Notes: generated from the sequence alone by a model not told the origin. A stretch of DNA of 64,000 bases from Epichloe hybrida (GCA_019022495.1 JAFEKR010000007.1:1178001-1242000); one strand, 5' to 3'; numbered from the stretch's first letter, positions 10,245 through 21,281 are shown. Translations and numbers: made by a program.

Positions 10245-10897
10245 CTTGGTTTCCCAAGTTCTACTCTTACAACCTCCCCTCCCGTCTCCAACCGCCACCA
10301 CTCCATCATGCTCTTGATTCTCTCCGTCCTCTCTCCGGCCAGCCTCGTCCCCTCGTCCGTCTTCATCATGGCCCCCAGCCGCACGAGCTTCTCCTCGAAA
10401 TGCTCCATCGTCTGGTCCATGTCCCTGTTCCTGGCGCCGCCAAACGCAAACGCCCTCCCTATGCCCACCGCCCCGATGGCGTCCAGCCGGTCGGCGTCCT
10501 GCACGACGGCCAGCTCGGGATGCTGCTCGATGAGCCTCGCCACCCCGGCCGGGTCCTTGACCTCGCTCGAGTAGCTGACGCCCAGGCAGATGGCCTGCAC
10601 TTTCTCGGCGAGCGGCTCGGATGCGCCGAAGGAGCGGAGGACGTCGTGCACCAGGCGCGATGCGTCCTGCCCGGGCTGGAGGTACTTGCTGTCGCCCACG
10701 TCGTGCAGCAGCGCGGCGAGCTGGACGATGGGGAGGGCCGTGTTGGGCGTCCGGGCTTGGATGTGCTGCGCGAGGCCGAGGACGCGCTGGACATGCTTGA
10801 AGTCGTGGGAGGGATCGTAGTTGGCCATGTAGCTTTCCACGTAGCAAGTGATGTTTGTGAGGAGGGCTTGGTCGACGGTGAAGGAGGGGGCAGCCAT
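10238..10897 (-). CDS. HD-domain phosphohydrolase-like protein (YedJ type)
   Basis: A single-exon protein of 219 residues of the HD metal-dependent phosphohydrolase superfamily. The metal ligands are in order: His31 in SHDFKHVQRV, the His65-Asp66 doublet in AALLHDVGD, and a late Asp in VVQDADRLDAIGAVG (near 134-136). This is the layout of the small stand-alone HD proteins similar to bacterial YedJ/YpgQ, which act on nucleotides; the substrate is not predictable here. The start is the ATG at 10897, the first in frame. Its 5' leader is rich in CAA repeats (GTT on the plus strand, 10945-10966). The next gene downstream on the same strand is the dead dioxygenase, whose start overlaps its stop. 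Confidence 0.88.
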   Translation of the reverse strand: MAAPSFTVDQALLTNITCYVESYMANYDPSHDFKHVQRVLGLAQHIQARTPNTALPIVQLAALLHDVGDSKYLQPGQDASRLVHDVLRSFGASEPLAEKVQAICLGVSYSSEVKDPAGVARLIEQHPELAVVQDADRLDAIGAVGIGRAFAFGGARNRDMDQTMEHFEEKLVRLGAMMKTDEGTRLAGERTERIKSMMEWWRLETGGEVVRVELGKPRC

Positions 10898-10944
10898 GGT
10901 TGTGTGGTTGTGTGGTTGTTTGGTTGTGTTGTGTCGTTGTTGTG

Positions 10945-10966
10945 TTGTTGTTGTTGTTGTTGTTGT
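10945..10966. repeat. (GTT)n trinucleotide microsatellite
   Basis: About seven uninterrupted GTT units, lying in the presumed 5' leader of the HD-domain gene, where they read as CAA on the coding strand. Confidence 0.7.
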
Positions 10967-11828
10967 CCGGCAATGTATGTGGTGGAGATGCGGGGCGCAT
11001 CATTGGCGGCGGTTTGTGGTGAGAGGAGAGGTCCTGTGTATGTAGTCCTGTGTATGTAGTCCTGTGTTGAGCATATGATATGTGCTTGGGTTAAAGGTGT
11101 ATCTGCCGTTGCGAATACTCGGCACTTTTCATCTCGTGAATCGTGAATTAGTCCATCATTCCCGATTCCAGTCGTCCCTACCAACCAATGACATCTACTA
11201 AGAGCCGCATAGCCGCTCTCAACATGCACAACAACATGAGGCTAAAGCCTAATAGTATGAATATATGCAACACAACAGTCATGGTCAGCTCTCATCGCAG
11301 TCAGGTGCCTATTCGCGCCCAGTCCAGAACGGCAAAACAAGGCACTGTTCTCGCTCGGTGGTCGATCAGTTCTGTGGAAACTCTCGTGTGACCCCTTATT
11401 ACTCTGTACACGCCCGCCGGGGCTAAAGAGCGGTGGGGTTACTATTACAATAAACGGCTTGTAGTATAGAGTGAAGTTTCGTCACTTATGACTCCCTTTT
11501 TGGAACTTGCCAGCTCCTCAGTATCAGCATAATTCCACCTCTCAAACCGCTCAACTACTCTTTCATCTTGACCATCGAAATGAATGCATATCCAGAACAG
11601 TATTTAGAAGAAAGATTCCACGTTGTGCATAAAAGAATGCTGTACGGAGTACACCACATCTCATCTACTTTTTATATTGACAACTAATGATTCGCAACAA
11701 GACATGCGATTCGACAGAAACAACCTCAAACCTATGACGCAGCAAAATGGAAATGCAGACGTGAATATTCTCCTGGTGAGATGCCATTGCTATCAGTGAT
11801 GCCATGCCAAGCTATGTAGTTTCCGCGT
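10967..11828. other. Intergenic, 5' of HD gene and 3' of secreted-protein gene
   Basis: No gene is supported. It contains a triplicated short phrase TGTATGTAGTCC (11035-11062) and one copy of TACGGAGTA (11643-11651). Confidence 0.5.
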
Positions 11829-12569
11829 CTAGTGGCCAGTTTGGCCGCGAAATCCCACATTGGCTCTGACACCCCTAGCTACCCGTGCTGTGGAAAATGC
11901 CACCTTGCCGACGCAATCACCATATTCGTAAGCTAGGCTTTGTTTTCCAACACTTCCAGTGTGGGTAGTCCGAGGATTGCCAAATATTACCTTGCAGTAA
12001 GGCAGGCGAGCACAGTGGTTAGGAGGCTTGGAGGCGTTCCAAGGATACCACTCAATGAACCCAACCTGTTTGGACTTGATACCATTTGTTCCTTTCGGCA
12101 GTGTGAAAGACCCCACATGGATGCGAGCTCCCGTCACCGTATCAACAGCAGTGCCGACCCATGTCCGACCACCAGTAGTTTTCACTTCCATGTTGTACGT
12201 TCGGCCATATTTCCCATTCCATTCAAAACTGCAGCTTACTCCAGGGCCTCCGTCAGCACCAGGGCTGCAATTTCGGTCTTTGGTTGACGTGCCAGCAATA
12301 AAGGAGGAAAAAACTGCATGAATAACTGGTTTGCCTCTCTTATTTGGCCGCGGCTGGAGGCCAGTATAGCCAACATCTGGCGTTCCGACGAAGTTGAATT
12401 GTTGTGCAAAATAGTAACCGGAGATGTGATCCGCTTCGGCTATGGTGATAGGGAACGTAATGTCTGTAAGGCCTGTAGAAGGCACGTTCGTAACGCTCCA
12501 GTCAATACCCACAAGGGCGAGAATAGGGCTTGGCACGAGCGCAGCCAGAATGGCAAAAGTTCCTCTCAT
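11829..12569 (-). CDS. Secreted protein, DUF3472-like beta-sandwich
   Basis: A single-exon protein of 246 residues that begins MRGTFAILAALVPSPILAL, a typical cleavable signal peptide, so the ATG at 12569 is chosen over an in-frame ATG 66 codons upstream. The mature part is rich in Gly, aromatics and Tyr: YYFAQQFNFVG, YTGLQPRPN, GGPGVSCSFEWNGKYGRTY, TWVGTAVDTVTG and GFIEWYPWN. This resembles the DUF3472 type of secreted carbohydrate-associated beta-sandwich, but that assignment is from memory of the pattern and not certain. Four or more Cys could form disulphides. Likely extracellular; role unknown. A TATATAAAG element lies about 140 nt upstream of the start, consistent with a regulated promoter. 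Confidence 0.8.
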   Translation of the reverse strand: MRGTFAILAALVPSPILALVGIDWSVTNVPSTGLTDITFPITIAEADHISGYYFAQQFNFVGTPDVGYTGLQPRPNKRGKPVIHAVFSSFIAGTSTKDRNCSPGADGGPGVSCSFEWNGKYGRTYNMEVKTTGGRTWVGTAVDTVTGARIHVGSFTLPKGTNGIKSKQVGFIEWYPWNASKPPNHCARLPYCKVIFGNPRTTHTGSVGKQSLAYEYGDCVGKVAFSTARVARGVRANVGFRGQTGH

Positions 12570-12705
12570 TTTATCGAATTCGAGCGTCGTGACTTGGAGG
12601 AATGTAGATTTAACAGGGTAGACTGGGAGTGGACGGAAGAGCGATGAGAAAGTTGTAGAAAGTTGAAGTGTTGTGCTAGTATTATACAAAAGGGACGAAG
12701 CATGC

Positions 12706-12713
12706 TTTATATA
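12706..12713 (-). promoter_or_regulatory. TATA box of the secreted-protein gene
   Basis: On the minus strand the sequence reads TATATAAAG, a strong TATA match, about 140 nt upstream of the ATG at 12569. Confidence 0.5.
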
Positions 12714-12948
12714 GAAATGTCTGGTTTTTGAATGGCTAGGTGCTACATAGTTGTGCGAAATCAGCACGGTAGGATCCAGACACGTTTTTCACATCGCATT
12801 GGCGTAATATGCTTTGGACAACGGCTAGCACGCCTTGAGGTGAAAACTCTATGCCGTGTCTTGAAGCTTGGTGATGCAGAATCACGCCGTGTTTGTGATA
12901 AAAATACTGTTTAAGCAAGCAATGTGCCGATCGCTTGTCCTCCAAGCC

Positions 12949-13053
12949 GGTCATATTACTCATGCTCATGGTCATATTACTCATTCCCATGGTCATATTA
13001 CTCATTCCCATGGTCATATTACTCATTCCCATGGTCATATCACTCATTCTCAT
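12949..13053. repeat. 21-bp tandem repeat, five copies
   Basis: Five consecutive 21-bp units (12949, 12970, 12991, 13012, 13033); the middle three are identical and the outer two differ by one to a few bases. The unit starts GGTCATATTACTCAT. It has no stop in several frames, so it gives artificial repetitive peptides on both strands (heptads such as MGMSNMT or GHITHSH). Confidence 0.9.
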
Positions 13054-14908
13054 GAAATATGTCTTGCTGACAAGCCTGGGCTGCAAGCTATGTTTTGTCT
13101 AAGATGCATCCAAATACCCAATAGCGCAACTGCTGAGGCAAATACAGCGAATTGCCACTTGCAAGAGATATCAAAGACACAATGAGAAACAAAGCAGGTA
13201 GAGATTGCAAATAGGAGATATGGTCGCCCCAGTCCGATCCGCTCACTCATCAGTCAGTCTGTCAAGGCAAGGTTCAGTCTGCCCATCGGCAACCCCTTGC
13301 TCTTACGTTGTTGTTGCAAGGGCATATGATTGTGTGAACTGGGTAGGCGACATAAACGAAGGATAGGATATGCAGTTTACCTTGTACAAGTGCTCGCAAC
13401 CGCACGAGAGAGAGAAGGCTTTTAAATTATTGGTCTGTAGGCCATGCCTGGTTTGGCGATGCATTTCAAGCTGATATGCTGAACTCGCTGGACACAATAG
13501 CGGCGACAGCCTCCTCGAGGCAGATGCCTTTTGTGAGAGCAAAGGTAGGAGGGTTACGCTGTTATAGGCCGCCTTGAAAGATGGCCTTGCAGTAGGGATG
13601 ATGTTGTCCCCTCACTAACGACATTGACTCCGCGACAGAGTTATATTCGCCTAGCAAGCCGTCGCCGTCGTTGTCGGACACCAACAAGCTCGCTCTTCCT
13701 CGACACCATGGATGCCTGTAGGCCGTCTGTCTTCTTCTTGCACACGAATGCAGTGGTTTTTCACTGCCTACCTAATTAGGATTCAGAGGCTCCACCCTAG
13801 ATACGAGACGAACTTGTTCCTGAAGGGAGGACTTGGAGGTACATGCGGGTCTTGGCGCTAAACCACCTTTGGGCTAGCGGTGGGTCTCGCTATTCATCTC
13901 ACGTAGCAATACGGACGTACGGAGTGCCGCAACACCCATTAAGCCTTCTACTGTACTGCTGTGAGCGTGAGGAGCCGATAGTAAGCTTGCAGAAAATTCG
14001 TTCAAAGTGAAGCGGGGAAAATGCAAGCAAAAAATGAGAAAATGAAGCTGCTGCGTGCCATTGGCGGAGCTGCGGGGTGACGTAGCAGGGGGGCTGGGAA
14101 ACATTGAAGCCACTCCTGGCGCGAGCCCAATCAGGAGGCGCTGCTAGACGCCGGCAGCGACGAGTGTGTCGAGATAAGTCCTGCCACTGGCTAGCGCATC
14201 GGCAAGCTAGTGGCACCTGCCTGCACCTGCCTGCATCTTCCTGCATCTTCCTGTGCGTTAAGCGCCGACATCTGGACATCCTGTCCACCAGACCAAGACA
14301 AGACCGATCTTTGCCTGTTACAGACAACTGAGGGCGGGCCGCAGACTGGCCGTGAGATGCCGCCGTGCCCACGCTTCATATATCATGGCCCAACAACCTC
14401 GCTCCCGCCCCTTCCTTTCCCCTTCTTCTTTTCTTCTTCAGCAAGACCTTTCAACCCAAATCCTCGTTTCTGTTGTTGTGTGTGTTGTGTGTGTTTTTTT
14501 TTTCCCCTTCCCTTGTTTCTTTGCCATTGCATCTTAGAGCTGGTCTCTATTTCCCTTCTAATATTACTATCGTCTCTACAAGCTGGAATACTCGCTTTTC
14601 CCGCATCAAACACCTCAACATTCTCTTAAAGTTGCCGGTCAGCTTTAGAGTCGATAATTTTTTTTTCTTTTATTTTTTTTTCAAAGTCGCTCAACAATTA
14701 TCTATACCACCATTACTTTTGTTTTGTTTGCTACTCACACACATCTTAATACACTCGTCTAATAACGGAATTCCGTGGATTTTACTTGCTCACCACAAGA
14801 TACACCTTTTCTGTGTTCCAGACAGAAACAACATTGAATCGTTCGAGGTCTTCATTCAAAAGCATCTTTAATTACAGGGTTCTTCAAAACTTTCCCACAC
14901 GAATCAAC
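13054..14908. other. Long intergenic / 5' leader of the CBM48 gene
   Basis: No gene is seen in 13054-14300. CTGCA(CT)CTGC-type short repeats lie at 14215-14255. From about 14390 to the ATG the plus strand becomes strongly pyrimidine-rich (CT and T runs), as in long 5' leaders of highly expressed fungal genes. Confidence 0.5.
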
Positions 14909-15847
14909 ATGTCGGCTATTCAACTCTCTTTCTCTCTTCGCGTCTCCTCCGGCGTCAAGACCGTCCACCTTCTAGGCTCCTGGGACAACTACGTTGGTCA
15001 GCTCCCACTCTCCAAGGACAAGTCTTCCTCCAAGTCTGGTTCCTGGAAGGGAACTTTCCGCTTCCAGAACTCTTCCCTTGAGGCTGGCCAGCGATACTGG
15101 TACTACTACATCATCGACGGCTACCATGTCGCCCACAACCCCAGTGTCACCTCCACCACTGAGCCAACCACTGGCCGCGAGCTAAACATTCTCGATGTGC
15201 CCTCTGACAAATCTGAAAAGTCCTCGTCTTCTTCCCGTCACCACAAGTCTTCCTCCTCCAAGGAGCACAAGTCTTCATCCAAGACGAGCAGCAAGAGCTC
15301 ATCGCGCCAACACTCGTCGTCCTCCTCCAAGGATGGTCACCACAAGTCCTCGCGCAGTCGGTCTTCTCTCACCGTTGACATCCCCAAGGGACGCCCGCTC
15401 TCCGTGTCGCAGATCCAGGCTCCCAAGCCCATGTCTCCCCATGCTACCAAGCACATTCTAGACTCGGACTACTACGACAACGAGCAAATCGAGGAACTTA
15501 CCGCCCGCTTCGGCAGCGCTGGCATCGATGACGAGGACGTCATCACCAACTTTGGGGCCTCTCCCGTATCCTCCAGCGGCTCCTCCCTGTCTTACCGCTC
15601 CGACAGCTCCTCACCCAGCTCCTCGCTCTCCGGCTACAGCACACCCAACTCCGACTGCAGCACCTGCACCTGTGAGCGCTACGGAATCACCCGCAAGGGC
15701 GAGCGCGTCAAGCTCGACTGCGGCGGCTCACGATGTGGTTACGGAGATGACAGCTCTGACTGCTCCAGCTACATCAGCGAGGGCGAGGCAGAGCCCGCGC
15801 ACTACGCCCACTCTCACTCTCGCCGCAACGGCATCGTAGTTACTTGA
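14909..15847 (+). CDS. Glycogen-binding (AMPK-beta CBM48-like) domain protein with Ser-rich tail
   Basis: A single-exon protein of 312 residues. Residues 1-95 form an AMPK1-CBM/CBM48-like domain: LSFSLRVSSGVKTVHLLGSWDNY, SWKGTFRF and QRYWYYYIIDGYHVAHNP match the strands that bind glycogen or starch, with Trp and Lys in the usual places. Residues 100-160 are Ser/Lys/His-rich low complexity (SSSSSRHHKSSSSKEHKSS), probably disordered. The C-terminal part has a short acidic segment (YYDNEQIEELTARFG) and a Cys-rich stretch (CSTCTCERYG..CGGSRCGYG) that could bind metal. In fungi such stand-alone proteins are thought to tether to glycogen; no catalytic domain is present. The ATG at 14909 is preferred over one 41 codons upstream because homology starts at MSAIQLSFSL. 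Confidence 0.85.
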   Translation: MSAIQLSFSLRVSSGVKTVHLLGSWDNYVGQLPLSKDKSSSKSGSWKGTFRFQNSSLEAGQRYWYYYIIDGYHVAHNPSVTSTTEPTTGRELNILDVPSDKSEKSSSSSRHHKSSSSKEHKSSSKTSSKSSSRQHSSSSSKDGHHKSSRSRSSLTVDIPKGRPLSVSQIQAPKPMSPHATKHILDSDYYDNEQIEELTARFGSAGIDDEDVITNFGASPVSSSGSSLSYRSDSSSPSSSLSGYSTPNSDCSTCTCERYGITRKGERVKLDCGGSRCGYGDDSSDCSSYISEGEAEPAHYAHSHSRRNGIVVT

Positions 15848-16895
15848 ACGGGTCCTGATGTGCTGGGCAGTGGTGAGAGTAGGGATAGTTGGTCATCAGA
15901 GGCAGGTCGAATTGAGAGATATCCGGCTGTTCATTCCTTTGAGCGGGCGGACGTCCACGAGCTGGCGTCTTTCCGTCTCATTCCCCCAAATCAATGGTGT
16001 GGTAAAAAGAAAAAGTTTACGCACGCGTCTAATGTTGCAATGACATTTTTGCTTGCCTTTTTCACGCCCTTTTTCCCCACCGCAGTTGAGAGGAGCGGCC
16101 GCGCCAAGCTGGTTCTTGGAGAACGCGTTTTGCCGATTTCACCATACTCGCGTGTGAAGACCAATGGGTCGATGCTGCGGCCCCCCGTGGATGTTGGCCA
16201 GTCGGTTTCCGGCCGAGCCAATATTCACGGGACTTTTCGTTTGTTGGTTCTTGAACGTACATAGTAGGGGAGGGCTTCGTAGTGGGACTTCAGCCTTTCC
16301 TTGCCTTTCGAGGCAAAAACCTGCATAATGTTGGAGACCCGTTGTTTCTTTTACGGAATGAGGACCAGCTCCAAAAGATGAAGCAAAATAGGGTGCCTTT
16401 GTTGATGTGATGGCGGGGTCTGGCGATAGGACGGCCTTGTGCTAGCCAAAGGTGAAGATGAGTTTTTAAAAATAGAAAAAAATGGAAAACAGTGGGCAGA
16501 TTCCACTGCCTGAATAGACGACGGTTGAATCTATCATAGAAACGAGTCCAGGAATGATGTGACAGTCTTGAAAGTATCGAGTGTTTGCATTGGCCATTTG
16601 GGATGCTAAAGTGGAGGAGGGGAGGGGACCAGCCAGCCGGCGTGGCGGGGTAATAAACCAGACCGAAACTTGGGCGGCCAGCTGTGTGCCATCAATCTCC
16701 AGCTGTCAAGTGTCAAGCTGACGTCTCTCCAATTTTCCAAAATTGCTTTTCTTCACATACTGTTCTCTCTTTTAAGGCAGGGTGAACACACTTCTCTCCT
16801 TCATCTAAATCCGTTCACTCGTACCAGGAAACCGTCAAACAGGCAACTACACATCATTAGACAGCGCCCCCCCCCCCCCCATCCTGCATTCAACA
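15848..16895. other. Intergenic, 3' of CBM48 gene and 5' of lactonase gene
   Basis: No gene is seen; a 134-codon open frame at 15860-16264 has no family character. A C14-like tract at 16867-16880 lies just before the lactonase ATG. Confidence 0.5.
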
Positions 16896-18041
16896 ATGTC
16901 GGACGACCAGCTCATCCTCCCCATCATCGACTCCCACATCTGCCTGTACCCCGAATCCGAAATCCCCTCGCTAGCATGGTGCGATTCCTTTTACCCCCTC
17001 GCGAGCCAACGCTCCGTCGCCGAGTACAAAGCCGCTGCGGCAACGTCGCCCTCCCTACTGGGCTTCATCTGTGTCGAGGCGGATCGCAAGAACGACTTGG
17101 AGGCCGGTGTCAAGGACGGCTCGGGCTGGAAGCACCCCCTTGAGGAGGTCAACTTTTTCAAGAGAATCGTACTTGGCGAACCGAGAAATGGAGAAGGCCA
17201 CACTGCCGAGGATGCGAAGCTGTGCTTGGCCATCATCCCCTGGGCGCCGTTACCCAGCGGACCAGAGGTCATGGCCAGGTACTTGAGGAAAGTGGAGGAG
17301 GAAGCGGGTGAGGCATGGGGAAAGGTCAAGGGTTTCAGGTACCTCTTACAGGACAAACCGCACGGGACCATGCTGACGGACGAGTTCATCGGGAGCTTGA
17401 GGCTCCTGGGGGAGAAGGGGTTCGTGTTCGAGGTGAGCGTGGACCAGCACAAGAGGGGAAAGAAGCAGTTGGATGAGGTGGTGGAGATGATTGATCGGGC
17501 TCACGAGGGGGTGGAGGCGGGCAAGAAGGTGACGTTTGTTCTAGGTAAGTTTCTCCTGCTAATCTGTGTCCCTCCTGAGACACAAGTCCAAGATGGATGT
17601 TGACCCCTGAAACACCCGCAACATCCGTTGCTAACACGGCCAGACCACCTCTGCAAGCCCGACCTAACCATCTACAACATTACCTCGGACCCTTCCTTTC
17701 ACGCCTGGCGAACCGCAATGTACACCCTCAGCAAAGCCCCCAATACATACGTCAAGCTCTCGGGGTGCTTCTCCGAGATGCCTGACTCCCTGCGCAAGCA
17801 GCCCGCCTCGCACATATTCCAATCCACGCTAGGCTGGCTCGGCATCGTGCTCGCGACGTTTGGCGCAGAGAGGATCATGTACGGGAGCGATTGGCCGGTG
17901 TGCACGCTGGGCGGCATGGGCGACGATGCGTGGCCCAAGTGGAAGGAGGTCGTCGAGAAGATGTGCTGGATGGCGTCGCTGGGTGACGAGGAGAGGGCAA
18001 TGATTTTCGGGGGGACCGCCAAAAAGGCTTACAATCTGTGA
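16896..18041 (+). CDS. Amidohydrolase-2 family, L-rhamnono/fucono-lactonase-like
   Basis: Two exons, 16896-17544 and 17644-18041, with a 99-bp intron (GTAAGT..CCAG), giving 348 residues. It is a TIM-barrel amidohydrolase of the sugar-lactonase type: the N-terminal IDSHICLYP motif, a central GFRYLLQD and FEVSVDQH, then FVLDHLCKPD (created by the splice) and the C-terminal YGSDWPVCTL with the catalytic Asp. Such enzymes open aldonolactones in L-rhamnose or L-fucose breakdown. In family members I know the first motif is usually HxH; here it is His-Ile-Cys, so one metal ligand is changed. No sugar-pathway neighbour is present. The start is the first ATG after a C-rich leader. Confidence 0.88.
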
Positions 18042-19124
18042 GGTTGGCGCGGAAGCGCAGTGCCGTACTGTGTTGTGCTGTGTTGCTTGGGGAAGCGAAA
18101 TGGATGACGCCGGGCGAGATATCAGAAACAAGTTTCACTGCAAGCGGTTCACAAAAGCGAAGGCTCAGCAGCGACGCTACTCTTTGTGAAATCTACATGG
18201 GTCGATTGGTGGCGTGGCGAACCCGGCAGATACACCATCTAGGCCAGGTATTATATATAGATCACCAAAGGTCTGAACGGGACGTGAACGGGACGAAACA
18301 TGTCATGAGAACGTCTAGACAAATGAAGCCTCAGAAAAGCCGAATGAATTGTTAACACTGGCCAAAGCGGCGTACACCCTTGATATCGACTTTGCAGCTC
18401 AACACAGCGATGGAACCATGACAACGTAGTCAAACGGTCAAGACATCACAAGTACATGCTGGCGCAGACGAATCATTCTGCTTCACAATCTTCGAAACAC
18501 GCGCAGCCTCCAGGTCAACGGGTCCATAAGTGCTCGACTGCTTTCCTCCTTGTCTTTCCCTTTCTTGGGCCGAGCCAAGAGGACTTTGTTTTTTTCAGTA
18601 CTTCGTCATGCATTATCAACAGACGAGATACGCTCCAGTGGGCTTGACTTGAAGTTGAAGAGCTCCAAATGCTACAACCTGGTCTGAAACGGTGGAAACA
18701 AAACCTTAGTCTTTTTTCTTTCTTTCTTTCTTTCTTTAAACAAAGCTATACAGAATTTTTCATGTCAGCACTCGAGTCAAATAGGAATCTCGTCTTGGCT
18801 TCTTCCCTTGCAGCTCGACAATTCATAACCGTCTATAGACCGATGCGGTCCCGTTTGTGAGAGTCGTCCACGTCCATGTTGGCAATACCATCAAGTCTCA
18901 GTCGGGGTGTTTCATCAGTGAACGCTCATGAAACGGTACTGGCATAGAGTAAAAATTCACACAAAGTGCATCTACAAACGGCTCATGCAGTCATTACAAG
19001 CACATCAAAAAAAAGGCCCGAGACCTCGTCAAGGCCCCTTCAACCAAACAAATCATCCATCTTCTCGCCATCACCATGACTACTCAATACTCATCATCGC
19101 CTCACCGCCTCACCGCCGACCACA
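18042..19124. other. Intergenic with (TTTC)n microsatellite
   Basis: A convergent spacer with no supported gene. A TTTC tetranucleotide run is at 18714-18737. Confidence 0.5.
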
Positions 19125-21281
19125 TCACTCCTGCCCTCTTCCCCTATAGTTCCCCATCTTCTCAATCGAACTCATAATACCGCTCCTCCCCGGCCTCGGC
19201 AATCCTCCACTCCCCCTCCGCATATGCCCAGGGGCTCTCACCACCGACCCAGGCGCCCTCAGTCCCGAACCACCACCTCGTCCGATGTTCGAATTCCTCG
19301 CTACATCTCCCGATGCTCGCGGCGTCTTAGCACCCAGCTCGGCACCTCCCCGCTCCAGACGGTCATGATGCCTCGCCGTAGCCGGCGTCTGCAACACCCC
19401 TCGTGCAGGTGCAGCGGCAGCAGCAGAAGAAGAAGAAGAGCCAACAACAATGCTCTGCATGCTCATCATCTCCTCGGCCAGCTGAACCAGCTCGCCCTTC
19501 TCAATCCGCTCTTTCTTCAGCATGCTTCTCAGCTCCTCGTTGTCCAGCTTGACTGTCGACACAATCGCCTCGAGGCGCTGGACATCGGCATTGAGCTCTC
19601 GAATGGCCGCTCCGTCCTTTGCCGCCTGCGCTTTACGCTCCTCTGCCACTGTCGTATCCGGATCCAGTCTCGTCATGTTGATCTCCCGATCCCGCAGATT
19701 CTCGTTCTCGCCAACCAGTTCTTCGATGCGGTTCTCTAGCTCCTTGACGCGCTTCTCCCATCGGGTTTCATAAGACTTCTTGAGCGCTGCCACCTTGGTT
19801 TCATGCTTGCCCTTGTACAGCGCGTGCAGTTCCCTGGCCACGCGCTCGACAGCCATCTCAACCTCTCTGTTCGACGTGGCTCTGGCCTTGTCCGGTGAAG
19901 TGTCTTTGCTCGACTTGTCGGCACAATCCCTGCCGGCGCGCATGCCAGCCATTTTGCTCTCGGCTTCCTGATGCAGCATCTCGGCTGCCTCCCTGCGTTT
20001 CTCACTCTCCTCGAGCTTCCGCTCAAACTCGTCTCTGTCGCGCTGACTCGTCATCATCTCATCCTTCATCTTGCGCAGGATACCCTCCACGTCTCGCCCG
20101 CGCTTCTCCCAGTCCTCTTTCTCAGCCGCGAGCTGTTCTTTCATGGCACGTTCCTCGTGAATTTTCTCCAATGACTCGCCCACTCGCTTTTCAGCATCCC
20201 CAACAGCCGTCTTGAGTGAATGGACTTCGGCCTCCTTCCCGCTCAGAGATGCCTTGAGAGAGCTGATCTCAGAGAGGAACCCAGACTTCAAGGACTCGAG
20301 CTCCCTGGGCGTGATGGAAGGGAGACTACGGGGCGTCGGCATCGGCGGGATATCAAAGTCGATCAAATTCGGAACCTGGTGACTTGGCGTGGCCGAGACG
20401 CTGGGCATTGTTCGTGACGGTGACAAATTCCCGCGCTTGCCCGGTGACTTTTGCAGCGGGAAGCGCATCTGATCCGTGAAATCCATCAACAAGTTGGACG
20501 TGTTGCCATGGCTACCCGACGACGAGGGCGGTCTCGCAAAGGTATCACGTTGCAGCTTAGCTCGAGGCGTTGAGCCCTCCAAAGTAGAGTGCTTCGTCGG
20601 GCTCTGGCCCAACTTGGCAAACACTGTCAGGTTCGGCACCACCGAAAACGTACTGAAGGTGCTAGCCATGGTGTCATCCGGCCCAGCAGCTTCGTCATGC
20701 TCGTCCTCCTGTTGTTGTGGTGGTTGCCGCTCGTGCTTTGTCTCGATGATCAACGCCTCCCCATGTTCCCCCAAACTACTTCCGTCATCCTCGAAAATCT
20801 CAATAGCCTTTTCAAGTCCAACATTTCCCCTCACCATAGCCTCCATGCTCAATTTTCGCTCCTTGGTCACCCTCGCCTCATTTTCGTATGTGCTCCCAAT
20901 TTTGACGGGAAACCGCGACACGGGCGACATCTTTCGCGGACTTCTCTGCGGCGGCGGGCCCATGTTTGACAACGCTGCCGCTATGCTCCCGCCAGAGACA
21001 TGACCCTGCTCCGCCAGGATCTTGAGAGGGGACAGCTCTGTCCCCGACATGATGCGGCTGTGTCTGATCTTGGACGGCGAGACGTTCTCCTGGCCCATAT
21101 CGGCCGTCTCAGCAGCCTTTGGTGCGAACGGTGAGGATCGGGGAGGTTCTGATTCGCCTGCTGCCGCGGTTGTCGTGGACGCAGTGAATGCTCGGACTTC
21201 GTATTGGTCGTACTTTCGTTTACTCGGGGGCGTGGCCCTGTTAAGGCTTGCCTCGCGGGCGGGCGAGAGGGGAGATGACAT
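19125..21281 (-). CDS. Long coiled-coil protein, possible spindle-pole/cytoskeletal role
   Basis: A single-exon protein of 718 residues. Residues 1-330 are Ser/Pro-rich and look disordered, with many S/T-P sites (SPLSPARE, SPFAPK, SPSKIRHSRIMSGTELSPLKIL, SPRKMSPVSR), as in CDK targets. About 330-610 is a long heptad-rich coiled coil (LKASLSGKEAEVHSLKTAVG, MKEQLAAEKEDWEKRGRD, LENRIEELVGENENLRDRE). The tail is Gly/Arg-rich (GRGGGSGLRAPGS, MRRGSGGLPRPGRSGIM). This architecture resembles ascomycete spindle-pole or septation scaffold proteins, but I do not recognise the family with confidence. The ATG at 21281 (MSSPLSPARE) is chosen; an in-frame ATG 38 codons upstream would add a poly-Phe stretch made by a poly-A/T tract. 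Confidence 0.8.
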   Translation of the reverse strand: MSSPLSPAREASLNRATPPSKRKYDQYEVRAFTASTTTAAAGESEPPRSSPFAPKAAETADMGQENVSPSKIRHSRIMSGTELSPLKILAEQGHVSGGSIAAALSNMGPPPQRSPRKMSPVSRFPVKIGSTYENEARVTKERKLSMEAMVRGNVGLEKAIEIFEDDGSSLGEHGEALIIETKHERQPPQQQEDEHDEAAGPDDTMASTFSTFSVVPNLTVFAKLGQSPTKHSTLEGSTPRAKLQRDTFARPPSSSGSHGNTSNLLMDFTDQMRFPLQKSPGKRGNLSPSRTMPSVSATPSHQVPNLIDFDIPPMPTPRSLPSITPRELESLKSGFLSEISSLKASLSGKEAEVHSLKTAVGDAEKRVGESLEKIHEERAMKEQLAAEKEDWEKRGRDVEGILRKMKDEMMTSQRDRDEFERKLEESEKRREAAEMLHQEAESKMAGMRAGRDCADKSSKDTSPDKARATSNREVEMAVERVARELHALYKGKHETKVAALKKSYETRWEKRVKELENRIEELVGENENLRDREINMTRLDPDTTVAEERKAQAAKDGAAIRELNADVQRLEAIVSTVKLDNEELRSMLKKERIEKGELVQLAEEMMSMQSIVVGSSSSSAAAAAPARGVLQTPATARHHDRLERGGAELGAKTPRASGDVARNSNIGRGGGSGLRAPGSVVRAPGHMRRGSGGLPRPGRSGIMSSIEKMGNYRGRGQE

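Noticed and set aside
12736..13185. Open frames on both strands with MGMSNMT or GHITHSH heptads
   Set aside because: Both come from the 21-bp tandem repeat; no start context or homology.
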